Assembly: GCF_024347435.1 (NCBI RefSeq)
Contig: NZ_AP025481.1
Coordinates: 1,116,001-1,180,000 of the forward strand
Length of the DNA stretch: 64,000 nucleotides
Direction: 5' to 3'
From: Vibrio cyclitrophicus
GTDB lineage: Bacteria > Pseudomonadota > Gammaproteobacteria > Enterobacterales > Vibrionaceae
This document shows positions 52,737 through 60,820 of this stretch, piece after piece. The number at the start of each line of letters is the position of its first letter. Positions within the stretch are counted from its first letter, which is position 1. A program made the translations under genes and the position numbers. The notes beneath the pieces are model-generated. The model did not search any database and was not told the origin of the DNA. It saw only the letters and a list, made by a program, of their open reading frames with translations.

Positions 52737-54593
52737 ATGATGACTATGACTCAACATGCACACAACAGAATGATAGATACCGAGCGTATTGGACGTTTAC
52801 TTAAATTGGAAGGTATCGACCTTTTAGAGTCGGCCGTGCTTACTTTGCATCAAACATTTGGTACTCAATACACCAGTATCATAGAGAAAAAGTACTTTCC
52901 GGATCAAACGGTTCCCTTAGTCATAGCCCATTCGGACCATGTCTTGCGTGACAAAATCAACGCACGTCATAGGCATATCTATCAGCAAGCAGTTAATCAA
53001 AAACACCCAGACTGCTCATTCGCTCAACACATCGTTCAGTCGCTACCAACATCGGCATTTAGACAAGAAATAACATCACAGAATTCAATCGCGATTCCCA
53101 CTCGTACTCAGAGTGGTGAAGTGATGGGGGTGTTATTTTCAACATTCACTTCCCCTCTAACTCCGGATCAACAACAAGATGCAATTAAATATCATCAACT
53201 GTTTGCAGACATCATCATACACACACTGAGAGAAATGTGGTTTAACGATCGTTCTGAACAACTCGTCAATCAACTGAGTTATGAAGTCTCACACGACAGT
53301 CTTACTGGCTTACAAAACCGCAGTTGCTTATCTGATACCTTAGAGTCGATCACTCAACAAAGCGTCACACCATTCACATTAGCGCTGCTAGATATCAACA
53401 GCTTTAAAGCAATTAATGATATTCACGGCAATTATATTGGCGATAAAGTGCTGCAGCACCTCGCCGAGATCTTGCGCCGGACATTGCCGGAAAGCAACTT
53501 AACGTTTCGAACAGCCGGAAATGAGTTTGCTTTTATCACATATCATTCCGATCCCATAGCCGTATGCGAAGAGGTGTTAGCTAAGATAAAGCAAGGATAC
53601 AGTAGCGTCGACATCAAGATTGAATTCGACGTTAGCATCGGTATTGCTAGCTCAGACGGCGATAATAAAGATGTAGAACAGATAATATTCAACACCAGTT
53701 TGGCGCTAAAAGAGTGCAAACGAAACCAAGATGTCCACATTCAGTGTTATGACACTCACCTGAGAGTTCGCTATCAAAGAAAAACAGAGTTGATCGCAGC
53801 ATTACGAAGTGAGCTTGCGAACCCGATTTCACAGAGCCTTCACCCTAGCAACAATGGAATGTACGTGGTGGTGCAACCAATCGTTGATCAAGGCGAAACA
53901 CAATGGGGATATTTTGAGGTACTTACTCGCTGGAAGACCGCCAAACACGGAGATATCTCTCCGGTAGAGTTCATTCGAGTCGCGGAAGAATCAGGTCAAA
54001 TTGTTGAACTGGGTGAACGTATTATAGAACTAGTATGCCATGCGAAAACGATATTGGAGCAAGGATTAGGCTACAAAGTTAAACTTGGGATAAATTGTTC
54101 AGCACATGAACTTACCGACTCTAAGCGCTATATCTCCTACCTAACTCGGACTATCGAACAGCACCATTTTAAGGCTGATGAATTTGTTATTGAGTTGACA
54201 GAAACCGTGCTTCTGTCTCCGACACAAGAGACGAAATCAGCGCTAAACTTCCTAAGAGGGCAAGGTTTTACCATTGCACTCGACGATTTTGGCACAGGTT
54301 ATTCAAGCTTAAATTACATTCACAGCTACCCTATCGATTGCATTAAAATTGATGCCACTTTCATTCAAAACTTACTCACTAACTCGACCTCAGAAAGCGT
54401 CGTATGGTTGATCATTCAGCTGGCTCACAGGCTAGACGTATCATTGGTTGCCGAGGGTGTTGAGAAGCGTGAACAATTAGAAAAGTTGCACGCAATGGGA
54501 TGTAACAAAATCCAAGGGTATCTCTACTCGCCGCCTATGCGACCAGAAGCGATAGTCAGTCATGTGACTCACTCAGAATCTCTTGCGGAGTAA
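52737..54593 (+). CDS. GAF-GGDEF-EAL c-di-GMP phosphodiesterase with degenerate GGDEF
   Basis: 618 aa. Residues about 10-160 look like a GAF-type sensor. The GGDEF domain (about 175-350) has lost its signature: FRTAGNEFAF replaces GGDEF (residues 260-264 AGNEF), and no RxxD inhibitory site precedes it, so cyclase activity is unlikely. The EAL domain (about 375-605) looks catalytic: E394 in YFEVLTRW (EVL for EAL), Asn in LGINCSAHEL, ELTET, DDFGTGYSSLNY, KIDATFIQN, VAEGVE and KIQGYLYSPP. It should hydrolyse c-di-GMP, possibly modulated by the GGDEF-like and GAF parts. It faces the convergent ShyA-like gene; a GGDEF-EAL gene next to shyA is also my recollection of V. cholerae VCA0079-VCA0080. 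Confidence 0.88.
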   Translation: MMTMTQHAHNRMIDTERIGRLLKLEGIDLLESAVLTLHQTFGTQYTSIIEKKYFPDQTVPLVIAHSDHVLRDKINARHRHIYQQAVNQKHPDCSFAQHIVQSLPTSAFRQEITSQNSIAIPTRTQSGEVMGVLFSTFTSPLTPDQQQDAIKYHQLFADIIIHTLREMWFNDRSEQLVNQLSYEVSHDSLTGLQNRSCLSDTLESITQQSVTPFTLALLDINSFKAINDIHGNYIGDKVLQHLAEILRRTLPESNLTFRTAGNEFAFITYHSDPIAVCEEVLAKIKQGYSSVDIKIEFDVSIGIASSDGDNKDVEQIIFNTSLALKECKRNQDVHIQCYDTHLRVRYQRKTELIAALRSELANPISQSLHPSNNGMYVVVQPIVDQGETQWGYFEVLTRWKTAKHGDISPVEFIRVAEESGQIVELGERIIELVCHAKTILEQGLGYKVKLGINCSAHELTDSKRYISYLTRTIEQHHFKADEFVIELTETVLLSPTQETKSALNFLRGQGFTIALDDFGTGYSSLNYIHSYPIDCIKIDATFIQNLLTNSTSESVVWLIIQLAHRLDVSLVAEGVEKREQLEKLHAMGCNKIQGYLYSPPMRPEAIVSHVTHSESLAE

Positions 54594-54654
54594 CCGTAAG
54601 CGTTCATACTCCAAGAAATCAACAACAAGTGGACCTCAGCGCAACCAATAATCA

Positions 54655-54714
54655 AAAAAGCCGCGGTATATCAACTAAACCATTTAGCTGTTTAGCATAT
54701 TACTCACGGCTTTA
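54655..54714. terminator. Long imperfect hairpin between convergent genes
   Basis: AAAAAGCCG...GTATAT pairs with ATATTAC...CGGCTTTAT across the gap between the EAL gene and the endopeptidase gene. T-runs on both strands suit a bidirectional terminator. Confidence 0.55.
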
Positions 54715-54759
54715 TTAGGTAGCTTCATTCAACGATATAGACAAGTAAACCAGTTAACG

Positions 54760-56052
54760 TTAACTATTGTTAGATTGCGTTTCTAGGGCTTTCTTTAACA
54801 GCTTGTCGGCTTCATCTCGAGCGGCAATGAAGGTTGCTTTTTCCTTTTTAGGCACTGAATCTGCCATCGGAATATTCGCAGTCATCGCGTTAACAGGGCG
54901 ACCGCGCTCAATAAGTTCATAGTGCAAATGCGCACCCGTCACTCGGCCCGTTTTACCCGATAAACCAATACGTTGGCCACGCGATACCGTTTGTCCTTTA
55001 CGCACGAGAATCTTACTTAAATGCAGGTAACGCGTTTTATAAGTGCTGCCGTGCTGAATCACCACGTAGTTACCCGCGTAAGGGTGTTTACGGGTCATGA
55101 TCACTTTGCCGTCACCCGTTGCTTGAACTGGCGTACCAATTGGCGTCGCGAAGTCTGTACCGTTATGTGGTGAGATTCGGCCTGTCACAGGATGTAGACG
55201 TTTCGGGTTGAATTGAGAACTTTGACGCCAGCCGCTACTCACGGGATAACGTTGGAAAGCACGCTGTAGGCTATCACCGTCCGCATCATAATATTGGCCA
55301 TCGGTATGAAGATAAGCAGATACAACACGGTTTCTGTTGATGATCTTGATTGCTTCAATTTCACGTTTTCCGGTAGCAACACCATCAACAAATTGAGCTT
55401 TCTGAAGCACTTCAAACTGATCGCCAGCGCGTAAGTCTCGGCTAAAGTTCAGCTTGTCTTTAAGAAGAGTCACAATATGGTCGATCTCTATGCTGCTCAA
55501 ACCGACTTTATTCGCCGACATCGAGAAACTACCTTGAATATCGCCGACTAGAGGCTTTTGTTTCCATTCACCAGGAATAGAGATATCTTCGAATTCATAG
55601 TTGCCATCTTCAAGTCGTCGATAAACCACTTTATCAGCAACACTAAATTGAAGTTCCATTTTGGAAAGATCACCTGTCGCCTCATTACGCCAAAAGCGCA
55701 ATGTATTACCAGGACGAAGCGTATCCAACGCAAGGAAGTTTAGATCGGTTTCCATCACACTCATCATCGATTTATATGAAAATCCAAGCTGAGTGAAAAT
55801 GCTACTCAAGTTATCACCAGTTTGTATCTGATACTCAAACGTCGGCGGTTCAATAGCAGTAACAGAAGAAGATGACAGAATTGACTCAATAACCGTTGAG
55901 TCCGGTAAATTCAGATCGACGGTTTTCGTCAGATCCGATGGCGAAGATTGCAAAGCAACACCAATCGCTGCAATAAGTGGCAGTCCTAAAATCGCTACTT
56001 TTTTTACAGGTGAAAGCTCAGCAAACGGAGAGGAAAATATTTTTGAATACAC
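54760..56052 (-). CDS. M23 peptidoglycan DD-endopeptidase, ShyA/MepM-like
   Basis: 430 aa with GTG start at 56052. An N-terminal membrane or signal helix (KKVAILGLPLIAAIGVAL, about residues 17-34) is followed by a LysM/OapA-type domain (FEYQIQTGDNLSSIFTQLGFS). A middle domain comes next, then the LytM/M23 catalytic domain (about 275-395). Zinc ligands are in SPHNGTDFATPIGTPV and the GAHLHYELIERG end. It cleaves peptide crosslinks to allow wall growth. Length and domain order match V. cholerae ShyA. Zinc dependence makes metal control plausible (see the palindrome at 56124). No operon partners. Confidence 0.88.
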   Translation of the reverse strand: MYSKIFSSPFAELSPVKKVAILGLPLIAAIGVALQSSPSDLTKTVDLNLPDSTVIESILSSSSVTAIEPPTFEYQIQTGDNLSSIFTQLGFSYKSMMSVMETDLNFLALDTLRPGNTLRFWRNEATGDLSKMELQFSVADKVVYRRLEDGNYEFEDISIPGEWKQKPLVGDIQGSFSMSANKVGLSSIEIDHIVTLLKDKLNFSRDLRAGDQFEVLQKAQFVDGVATGKREIEAIKIINRNRVVSAYLHTDGQYYDADGDSLQRAFQRYPVSSGWRQSSQFNPKRLHPVTGRISPHNGTDFATPIGTPVQATGDGKVIMTRKHPYAGNYVVIQHGSTYKTRYLHLSKILVRKGQTVSRGQRIGLSGKTGRVTGAHLHYELIERGRPVNAMTANIPMADSVPKKEKATFIAARDEADKLLKKALETQSNNS

Positions 56053-56195
56053 GGTAAACAGGTCTTTCTACGATATAAAAGGCTAGGATATGCTTTTCAA
56101 ACGCATAAATCATCAATGCATTGTCATAATATGATGCGAATCTTACTCTGTATCGCTAAGTCATTGAGTTACCGTTAATGAGGAAAGACATTTTT

Positions 56196-56336
56196 ATGAA
56201 AAAATTAACCGCTGATTTTGGAAACAAAAAAGCAGAAACGGCTAGCTTCTGCTTTTTATTGATTTACGTTATTCCGTTTCGCTTGATTAATAACCGAAGC
56301 GAATTAGTTGTTTATTTAAGTAAAAGAAGTACCTAG
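56196..56336 (+). CDS. Possible 46-aa ORF or leader
   Basis: ATG 56196 follows a good GAGGAAAG ribosome binding site by ten bases and the frame runs to TAG 56334. However, a strong hairpin (56225-56257) lies inside the frame, and the latter part encodes low-complexity sequence. Either a real small protein, or a leader whose early codons (MKKLTADFGNKKAE) are translated before termination. The mapped hairpin also serves the opposite strand, so chance is possible. Confidence 0.25.
   Translation: MKKLTADFGNKKAETASFCFLLIYVIPFRLINNRSELVVYLSKRST
56225..56257 (-). terminator. Terminator hairpin between the E-set protein and ShyA-like genes
   Basis: AAAAAGCAGAA / TTCTGCTTTTT, 11-bp stem with a 9-nt loop and T-runs on both strands. 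It lies 130 bp beyond the E-set protein gene on the minus strand. Confidence 0.7.
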
Positions 56337-56386
56337 AACAACAACGCCTCCTTCCCGAAAAATAAGCAAAACGTAAGGTGCCGTCG

Positions 56387-56686
56387 TTAGGCGTTAACTG
56401 TCGAAACTAGACAATTATCTTCACCAAACTCATTCGCAATATAGCGATCTGCATCCGCATCATTCACCCATTGTTGGTCATCAACTAGGTAACGGAATTG
56501 AAATTCACCATTTTTAGGCAAACGAGTTTTAAATTTGTAAACTTTACCTTTTGCCAATTTTTTCATTGGCGTCGCCTTCCAATCAAGAAAGTCGGCAACG
56601 ATGGATACTGAATTCGCTTCTTGAGCTTCTAGCTCAAAAGTCACTTCCACTTCATCTTTCGTCTTAAAAAAACGTTTATTAATCAT
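56387..56686 (-). CDS. Stand-alone glycogen-recognition (AMPK-CBM/E-set) domain protein
   Basis: 99 aa from ATG 56686 (TGGAG ribosome binding site seven bases upstream; the frame also opens at 56719). The sequence VEVTFELEAQEANSVSIVADFLDWKATPMKK...FKTRLPKNGEFQFRYLVDDQQWVNDADADRY matches the isoamylase N-terminal/AMPK-beta carbohydrate-binding domain (CBM48-like): the VAD(G)xFxxW turn and the FRYLVD-W-NDxxAD strand pair. There is no catalytic module and no signal peptide, so it is a cytosolic domain-only protein. Binding to glycogen or another alpha-glucan is inferred from the fold; its partner is unknown. Confidence 0.82.
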   Translation of the reverse strand: MINKRFFKTKDEVEVTFELEAQEANSVSIVADFLDWKATPMKKLAKGKVYKFKTRLPKNGEFQFRYLVDDQQWVNDADADRYIANEFGEDNCLVSTVNA

Positions 56687-56810
56687 TCGCAAGCTCCATT
56701 TGTAAAAATAAGCAGACACAAAGCAAAGTGTGTCTAAATTTCATTCGTCTATTTAAGATAATATGTAATTTAGCTCACATAAACAACAGATCCTTCCGCG
56801 AACAAAAACC

Positions 56811-57464
56811 TTATTGCTTACCAATTGATTGCGTATCAAAAGAAAAGCTCATTAATACCTTTTCAGAAGGTGGTTCTGTAAATGATTGTTCCAAAGAATG
56901 CTGAGTAAAGCCGATAAAACCTTCCCCAGTGAGTTTATTTTCCGTTTGAAGATTTTGTGCATTCGTCACTTCTAAAGTTTGAATCTGTATGCGATCACCC
57001 AAAAAAAGTTGATCGACCAACACAACTCGGCTTCGTTGTTTATCGTGTTTAAACAGACCTAGGTAGTAAAATACGCCGCTACCTTGATTCGACACCCACA
57101 TAGGTGAAACAAAGAAGTTCGCCTGCCCTAACGTAACACCTAAAAGATTTTTAGTGTCGACCGTCACCACACCACGTTCTGCTCCCGAATCGTAACGACC
57201 AAAAGCAATTGATCTTGTTGTATCCAATTCCTTGATAAAAGCAAATGCGTTGGTTTCAGGCACTTTAATTGTCCATGGATTGGTCGTCTTCAAATCAAAA
57301 ACTTCTTCAACCAAAGAGTCATAAGTGACTTGAGATGAAGGAAACTTCGCCAAGATCTCTTCATCACTTAAGCTAAAGCGATAAATACCCGCCAAGATCA
57401 CCACTACTAGCATGACAATGGGAATCAGTAAAATCAGAGGTATTGGTAAGATTTTCTTTTTCAT
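56811..57464 (-). CDS. Membrane-anchored hypothetical protein, 217 aa
   Basis: ATG 57464; an in-frame TTG two codons earlier is less likely. One N-terminal transmembrane helix with a basic lead (MKKKILPIPLILLIPIVMLVVVILAGIY) anchors a beta-rich domain facing the periplasm (LTTNPWTIKVPETNAFAFIKELDTT..., GVVTVDTKNLLGVTLGQANFFVSPMWV, YYLGLFKHDKQRSRVVLVDQLFLGDRIQIQTLEVT). No cysteine, metal or catalytic motif is visible. Family not recognised. Divergent from the GFA gene. Confidence 0.68.
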   Translation of the reverse strand: MKKKILPIPLILLIPIVMLVVVILAGIYRFSLSDEEILAKFPSSQVTYDSLVEEVFDLKTTNPWTIKVPETNAFAFIKELDTTRSIAFGRYDSGAERGVVTVDTKNLLGVTLGQANFFVSPMWVSNQGSGVFYYLGLFKHDKQRSRVVLVDQLFLGDRIQIQTLEVTNAQNLQTENKLTGEGFIGFTQHSLEQSFTEPPSEKVLMSFSFDTQSIGKQ

Positions 57465-57559
57465 GAGCAATTATATTCTTTTGTTTTCATCCAGTTGTGC
57501 AGACCATAAATGGCTTTAGTATAATTATCAATACAGGGTTAACCAGAAGTGGAGCATGG

Positions 57560-57979
57560 ATGGATATCAATCATATTAAAAATAGAAATATCAGAAGTTG
57601 CGAATGCCGCTGTGGAGCAGTCAACCTAGTATGCAGAGGTGAACCTCAAAAAACCTCTATTTGTCACTGCTACGAATGCCAGAAACGAACTGGAAGTGTA
57701 TTTGGAGTTCAAGCTCGATACCCATTAGATCAAGTGACATTAAACGGAGAGGTGACTCGTTTTTCTCGCATAAGTGACACTGGTAATGAAGTCACCTATC
57801 AATTTTGCCCTAAGTGCGGCACTACCATGCTTTTACAATCCGTTGCCGCCGCCGATTTTTACATCGTCCCGCTAGGATTATTTAAAGAACAAGATTTCCC
57901 GCTACCGAGCTTTTCAGTTTACGAGGAAAGAAAACATGGCTGGGTTAAGTTTGAACATCAAATGAACCAGTACAGCTAA
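57560..57979 (+). CDS. GFA-family zinc protein (formaldehyde-activating-like)
   Basis: 139 aa from ATG 57560 (GGAG five bases before). The zinc-binding cysteines of the GFA/CENP-V fold are present: CECRCGAVNLVC, then SICHCYECQKRTGSVFG and FCPKCGTTMLLQ. Members are called glutathione-dependent formaldehyde-activating enzymes, but enzymatic activity has been doubted for many, so only a small zinc protein of this fold is certain. An upstream in-frame ATG at 57497 lacks a ribosome binding site. Confidence 0.85.
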   Translation: MDINHIKNRNIRSCECRCGAVNLVCRGEPQKTSICHCYECQKRTGSVFGVQARYPLDQVTLNGEVTRFSRISDTGNEVTYQFCPKCGTTMLLQSVAAADFYIVPLGLFKEQDFPLPSFSVYEERKHGWVKFEHQMNQYS

Positions 57980-58055
57980 CAGTAATGTTTCGACAAACTG
58001 CTATGCTAGAAACAAATGCAATACTGTTGCCTAAGATCAAATATGATGGCTAGAC

Positions 58056-58088
58056 AACGCTAGCGTATCTTTTTGCTAGCGTTATAAT
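58056..58088 (+). promoter_or_regulatory. Perfect inverted repeat overlapping a -10 box before the DUF1275 gene
   Basis: AACGCTAGC (58056-58064) and GCTAGCGTT (58075-58083) are exact 9-bp complements with a 10-nt spacer. A perfect TATAAT (58083-58088) overlaps the last base of the second arm. There is no good -35 beneath the repeat and no T-run, so this looks like an operator covering a promoter rather than a terminator. Confidence 0.6.
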
Positions 58089-58110
58089 CTTGCTCCTCTT
58101 TTAACCCGGA

Positions 58111-58794
58111 ATGAACCACATGATTTCAAAGCTACCTCGCTGGGTTGAATACGGCGCTTTACTGTTAGCAGGCCTTGCTGGCAGCGTTAACGCTATTGGG
58201 CTGCTCGGCTTCCAACACCAAGCCATCTCACACATATCGGGCACCATGTCTTTGTTGGGCAGTAGCTTACTCACCCCAACGTCTGCATCTATACATCTTT
58301 TGTTGGTTGTTATGAGCTTTATGTTGGGTGCCGCGTTCAGTGGGTTCTTTATTGAGAATCAAGCATTGAAACTAGGACGTCGCTATGGTGTCGCTCTGTG
58401 TATCGAAGGCGGATTGCTATTCTTATCACTATGGGCACTGTTACAAGGCTACACGTCAGGCCAATACTTCGCTTCAGCAGCATGTGGCTTGCAGAACGCT
58501 ATGATCACGACCTACAGTGGCGCGATCATTAGAACAACGCACATGAGCGGTATCATCACAGATCTCGGGATAATGATAGGGGCAGGCTTAAAGGGAGTGC
58601 CTTTTGACCGTCGCAAAGGCAAGCTACTGATGTTCATTGTGGTTGGCTTTTTATTTGGTGGCTTAACCGGAGCTTGTCTATTCCAGCGCTTTGAAATTTT
58701 GGCACTGGCTTTCCCTGCCTCTTTTGCTTTCATTATTGCGTTTATCTATTGGCTCTATCTTACCTATCGAACTGAAACACAGGCCAACCTATAA
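58111..58794 (+). CDS. DUF1275/YoaK-like membrane protein
   Basis: 227 aa with six or so transmembrane helices. The family signature is clear: GLAGSVNAIGLLGFQHQAISHISGTMSLLGSSL at the N-terminus (the xGFxDAxxxL...THMTGN-like region, here SHISGT), then ASAACGLQNAMITTYSGAIIRTTHMSGIITDLGI in the second half. These proteins occur widely in bacterial inner membranes; no transported substrate is established. Two in-frame ATGs exist; the second (58120) has better spacing from the CCGGA sequence, so the product may be three residues shorter. The upstream dyad suggests repression by an unknown factor. Confidence 0.85.
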   Translation: MNHMISKLPRWVEYGALLLAGLAGSVNAIGLLGFQHQAISHISGTMSLLGSSLLTPTSASIHLLLVVMSFMLGAAFSGFFIENQALKLGRRYGVALCIEGGLLFLSLWALLQGYTSGQYFASAACGLQNAMITTYSGAIIRTTHMSGIITDLGIMIGAGLKGVPFDRRKGKLLMFIVVGFLFGGLTGACLFQRFEILALAFPASFAFIIAFIYWLYLTYRTETQANL

Positions 58795-59022
58795 ATATCT
58801 GGCAATATATTCTTAAACTACGTAACATCCGCAACACTTTATTCTAAACTATTAATGAGTTTCAGAATATCCAGTTTGAATATTTAGCGGTATTTGATGA
58901 ATAGTATTGCAAGAACTATCAATACTGGGTAATCTTGCAGCCAATGAGAAAATACGGATGTTTAGAGAATAAAATGCCAAGGATATGGCTTTTTTACATG
59001 TAGAAATACGAGAACAATTAAC

Positions 59023-60393
59023 ATGTCTAACAACACGAATACTGCTCAACCAGAGAAATCTAAAGGCAGTTTCTGGGTTTTCTTAATCCCATCATTGATT
59101 GGTTTATTCCTTTTCATGGCACCAATTAGCTACCAAGGCGATCTAACCATCCCTGTTGCTATCTTAGCCAAGTCAATTCAAGCGGTTTTCGGTGAGTCTC
59201 TAGTAGCAATTATCACTGCAATCGTTGCTTTCATGTCTGTAGCTTCCGTTTTAAGCTCCATTTTCAAGCCAGCATTCATCACATCAAGTTCATTTTTAAA
59301 CGGCCTTTTCAACCCATCTCCACTTTGGTTGCTGGTTCGTATGATTGGTGGTGCTGCCGCATTCATGGCATTTTTCCAAATCGGTCCTGAGTTTATTTGG
59401 GAAGAGAACACTGGCGGCTTAGTGCTAGAAGGCCTACTTCCAACCCTGTTCTCGGTATTTATCTTTGCAGGTTTGCTACTACCTCTTCTACTTAACTTCG
59501 GTTTACTAGAACTTTTTGGCACATTATTAAGTAAAATCATGCGTCCAATCTTTAACCTACCAGGCCGTAGTGCTATCGACTGTATGGCTTCTTGGTTAGG
59601 TGACGGCAGTGTTGGTATCCTACTAACGAGTAAGCAGTACGAGAAGAAATTCTATACTCAGCGTGAAGCGGCTGTTGTTGGTACGACGTTCTCTGCAGTC
59701 TCTATCACGTTTAGCCTTGTGGTTATTGCTCAGGTCGAGTTAGAGCACTTGTTCCTACCTTTCTATGCAGCTATCTGTCTAGCGGGTATTGTGGCTGCGG
59801 TAATCATCCCCCGCCTTCCACCACTAAGCATGAAGAAAGACACCTTCATCGATGGTAGCAAGCCGCACAAAGACGCTGATGCAATTCCTGCTGGTTACTC
59901 AACATTCTCTTGGGGTCTTAAACTAGCGGTAAACAAAGCATCACAAGTGAAGTCGGCTAAGTCTGTATTTGGCGAAGGCGTTCGTAACGCAGTAGATATG
60001 GTCTTTGGTGTACTACCTGTTGTTATGGGCTTAGGTACGATGGCACTGGTTATTGCTGAATACACCTCTGTATTCTCATTTTTAGGTCAGCCTTTCATTC
60101 CTTTCCTTGAGCTACTTGGTGTGCCTGAAGCGGTAGCAGCCTCTGAAACGATCGTTGTTGGCTTTGCGGATATGTTCATTCCAGCAATCCTTGCAGCCTC
60201 TATCGACAACGAGATGACTCGCTTTGTTATTGCAGCCATGTCGGTGACTCAGCTGATTTACATGTCTGAAGTAGGTGCTTTACTTCTAGGCAGTAAGATC
60301 CCAGTGAACATCTTAGAGCTATTTATTATCTTTATTCTGCGTACTCTAATTACGCTTCCGGTCATTGCTGGTGTAGCCCATCTAATATTCTAA
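59023..60393 (+). CDS. YjiH-like nucleoside-recognition (Gate) domain membrane protein
   Basis: 456 aa, about ten hydrophobic segments. Two Gate/NUCRec domains can be seen: FAGLLLPLLLNFGLLELFGTLLSKIMRPIFNLPGRSAIDCMASWLGDGSVGILLTSKQYEKKFYTQREAAVVGTTFSAVSITFSLVV and, at the C-terminus, VFGVLPVVMGLGTMALVIAEYTSVFSFLGQPFIPFLELLGVPEA...GFADMFIPAILA. This matches the YjiH family, of unknown transport role. A small hairpin with a T-run (about 58975-58996) lies in the leader. A terminator follows the gene, so it is monocistronic. Confidence 0.85.
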   Translation: MSNNTNTAQPEKSKGSFWVFLIPSLIGLFLFMAPISYQGDLTIPVAILAKSIQAVFGESLVAIITAIVAFMSVASVLSSIFKPAFITSSSFLNGLFNPSPLWLLVRMIGGAAAFMAFFQIGPEFIWEENTGGLVLEGLLPTLFSVFIFAGLLLPLLLNFGLLELFGTLLSKIMRPIFNLPGRSAIDCMASWLGDGSVGILLTSKQYEKKFYTQREAAVVGTTFSAVSITFSLVVIAQVELEHLFLPFYAAICLAGIVAAVIIPRLPPLSMKKDTFIDGSKPHKDADAIPAGYSTFSWGLKLAVNKASQVKSAKSVFGEGVRNAVDMVFGVLPVVMGLGTMALVIAEYTSVFSFLGQPFIPFLELLGVPEAVAASETIVVGFADMFIPAILAASIDNEMTRFVIAAMSVTQLIYMSEVGALLLGSKIPVNILELFIIFILRTLITLPVIAGVAHLIF

Positions 60394-60425
60394 ATTAGAT
60401 GTAGCACGATAAATATGTAATTTAT

Positions 60426-60453
60426 AAAGCCTTACTGTTGTGAGGCTTTTTTA
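60426..60453 (+). terminator. Intrinsic terminator after YjiH-like gene
   Basis: AAAGCCTTAC / GTGAGGCTTT arms (one G-T pair), TGTT loop, then six T. Confidence 0.82.
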
Positions 60454-60730
60454 TTTATAATTAATATACTTAGTCTTTTAAGTTATAATCTGAACAATAT
60501 ATAAAATTCGGCATATCATTTAATTTCATATTCATTATTGCCCTCCTCTCATTTGAATAGAAAACCATATTCATAAACGCCTCATTAATAAATTATTAAT
60601 TCCCAAAGACTCAAGCTTGCTTAAGTTTTCAACTCATTGAACAAAATACTAAAACTCGTAATTTTGCAATAGAGTGAATTTTACATCGTATGAGTTGTTG
60701 TATTTTGTGGTCTGATTTGTGAAATTACAT

Positions 60731-60757
60731 TCAAGTAAATCCAAGTCTCGTCGATAT
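60731..60757 (+). promoter_or_regulatory. Possible FliA (sigma28) promoter of chemoreceptor gene
   Basis: TCAAGTAA, an 11-bp spacer and GTCGATAT resemble the TAAAGTTT-N11-GCCGATAA flagellar promoter consensus (5/8 and 6/8 matches). It lies 63 bp before ATG 60821. The spacing is exact, the hexamers imperfect. Confidence 0.45.
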
Positions 60758-60820
60758 ATATAATCACAGAAACAATATTTACTTTAATCTTCGCAAAGAC
60801 AGTGAGAAGGGGAAAATTCA

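Larger units (their letters stand above)
60394..60820 (+). other. Intergenic region upstream of chemoreceptor gene
   Basis: 427 bp, strongly AT-rich. It holds the terminator of the YjiH-like gene (60426-60453) and a possible FliA-type promoter (60731-60757). The remaining 270 bp shows no repeats, RNA gene or ORF with a ribosome binding site. Confidence 0.4.

Noticed and set aside
58975..58996. Small GCCA/TGGC hairpin with T-run in the YjiH-like leader as a riboswitch terminator
   Set aside because: The stem is only four to five base pairs and no aptamer-like conserved core is recognisable upstream.
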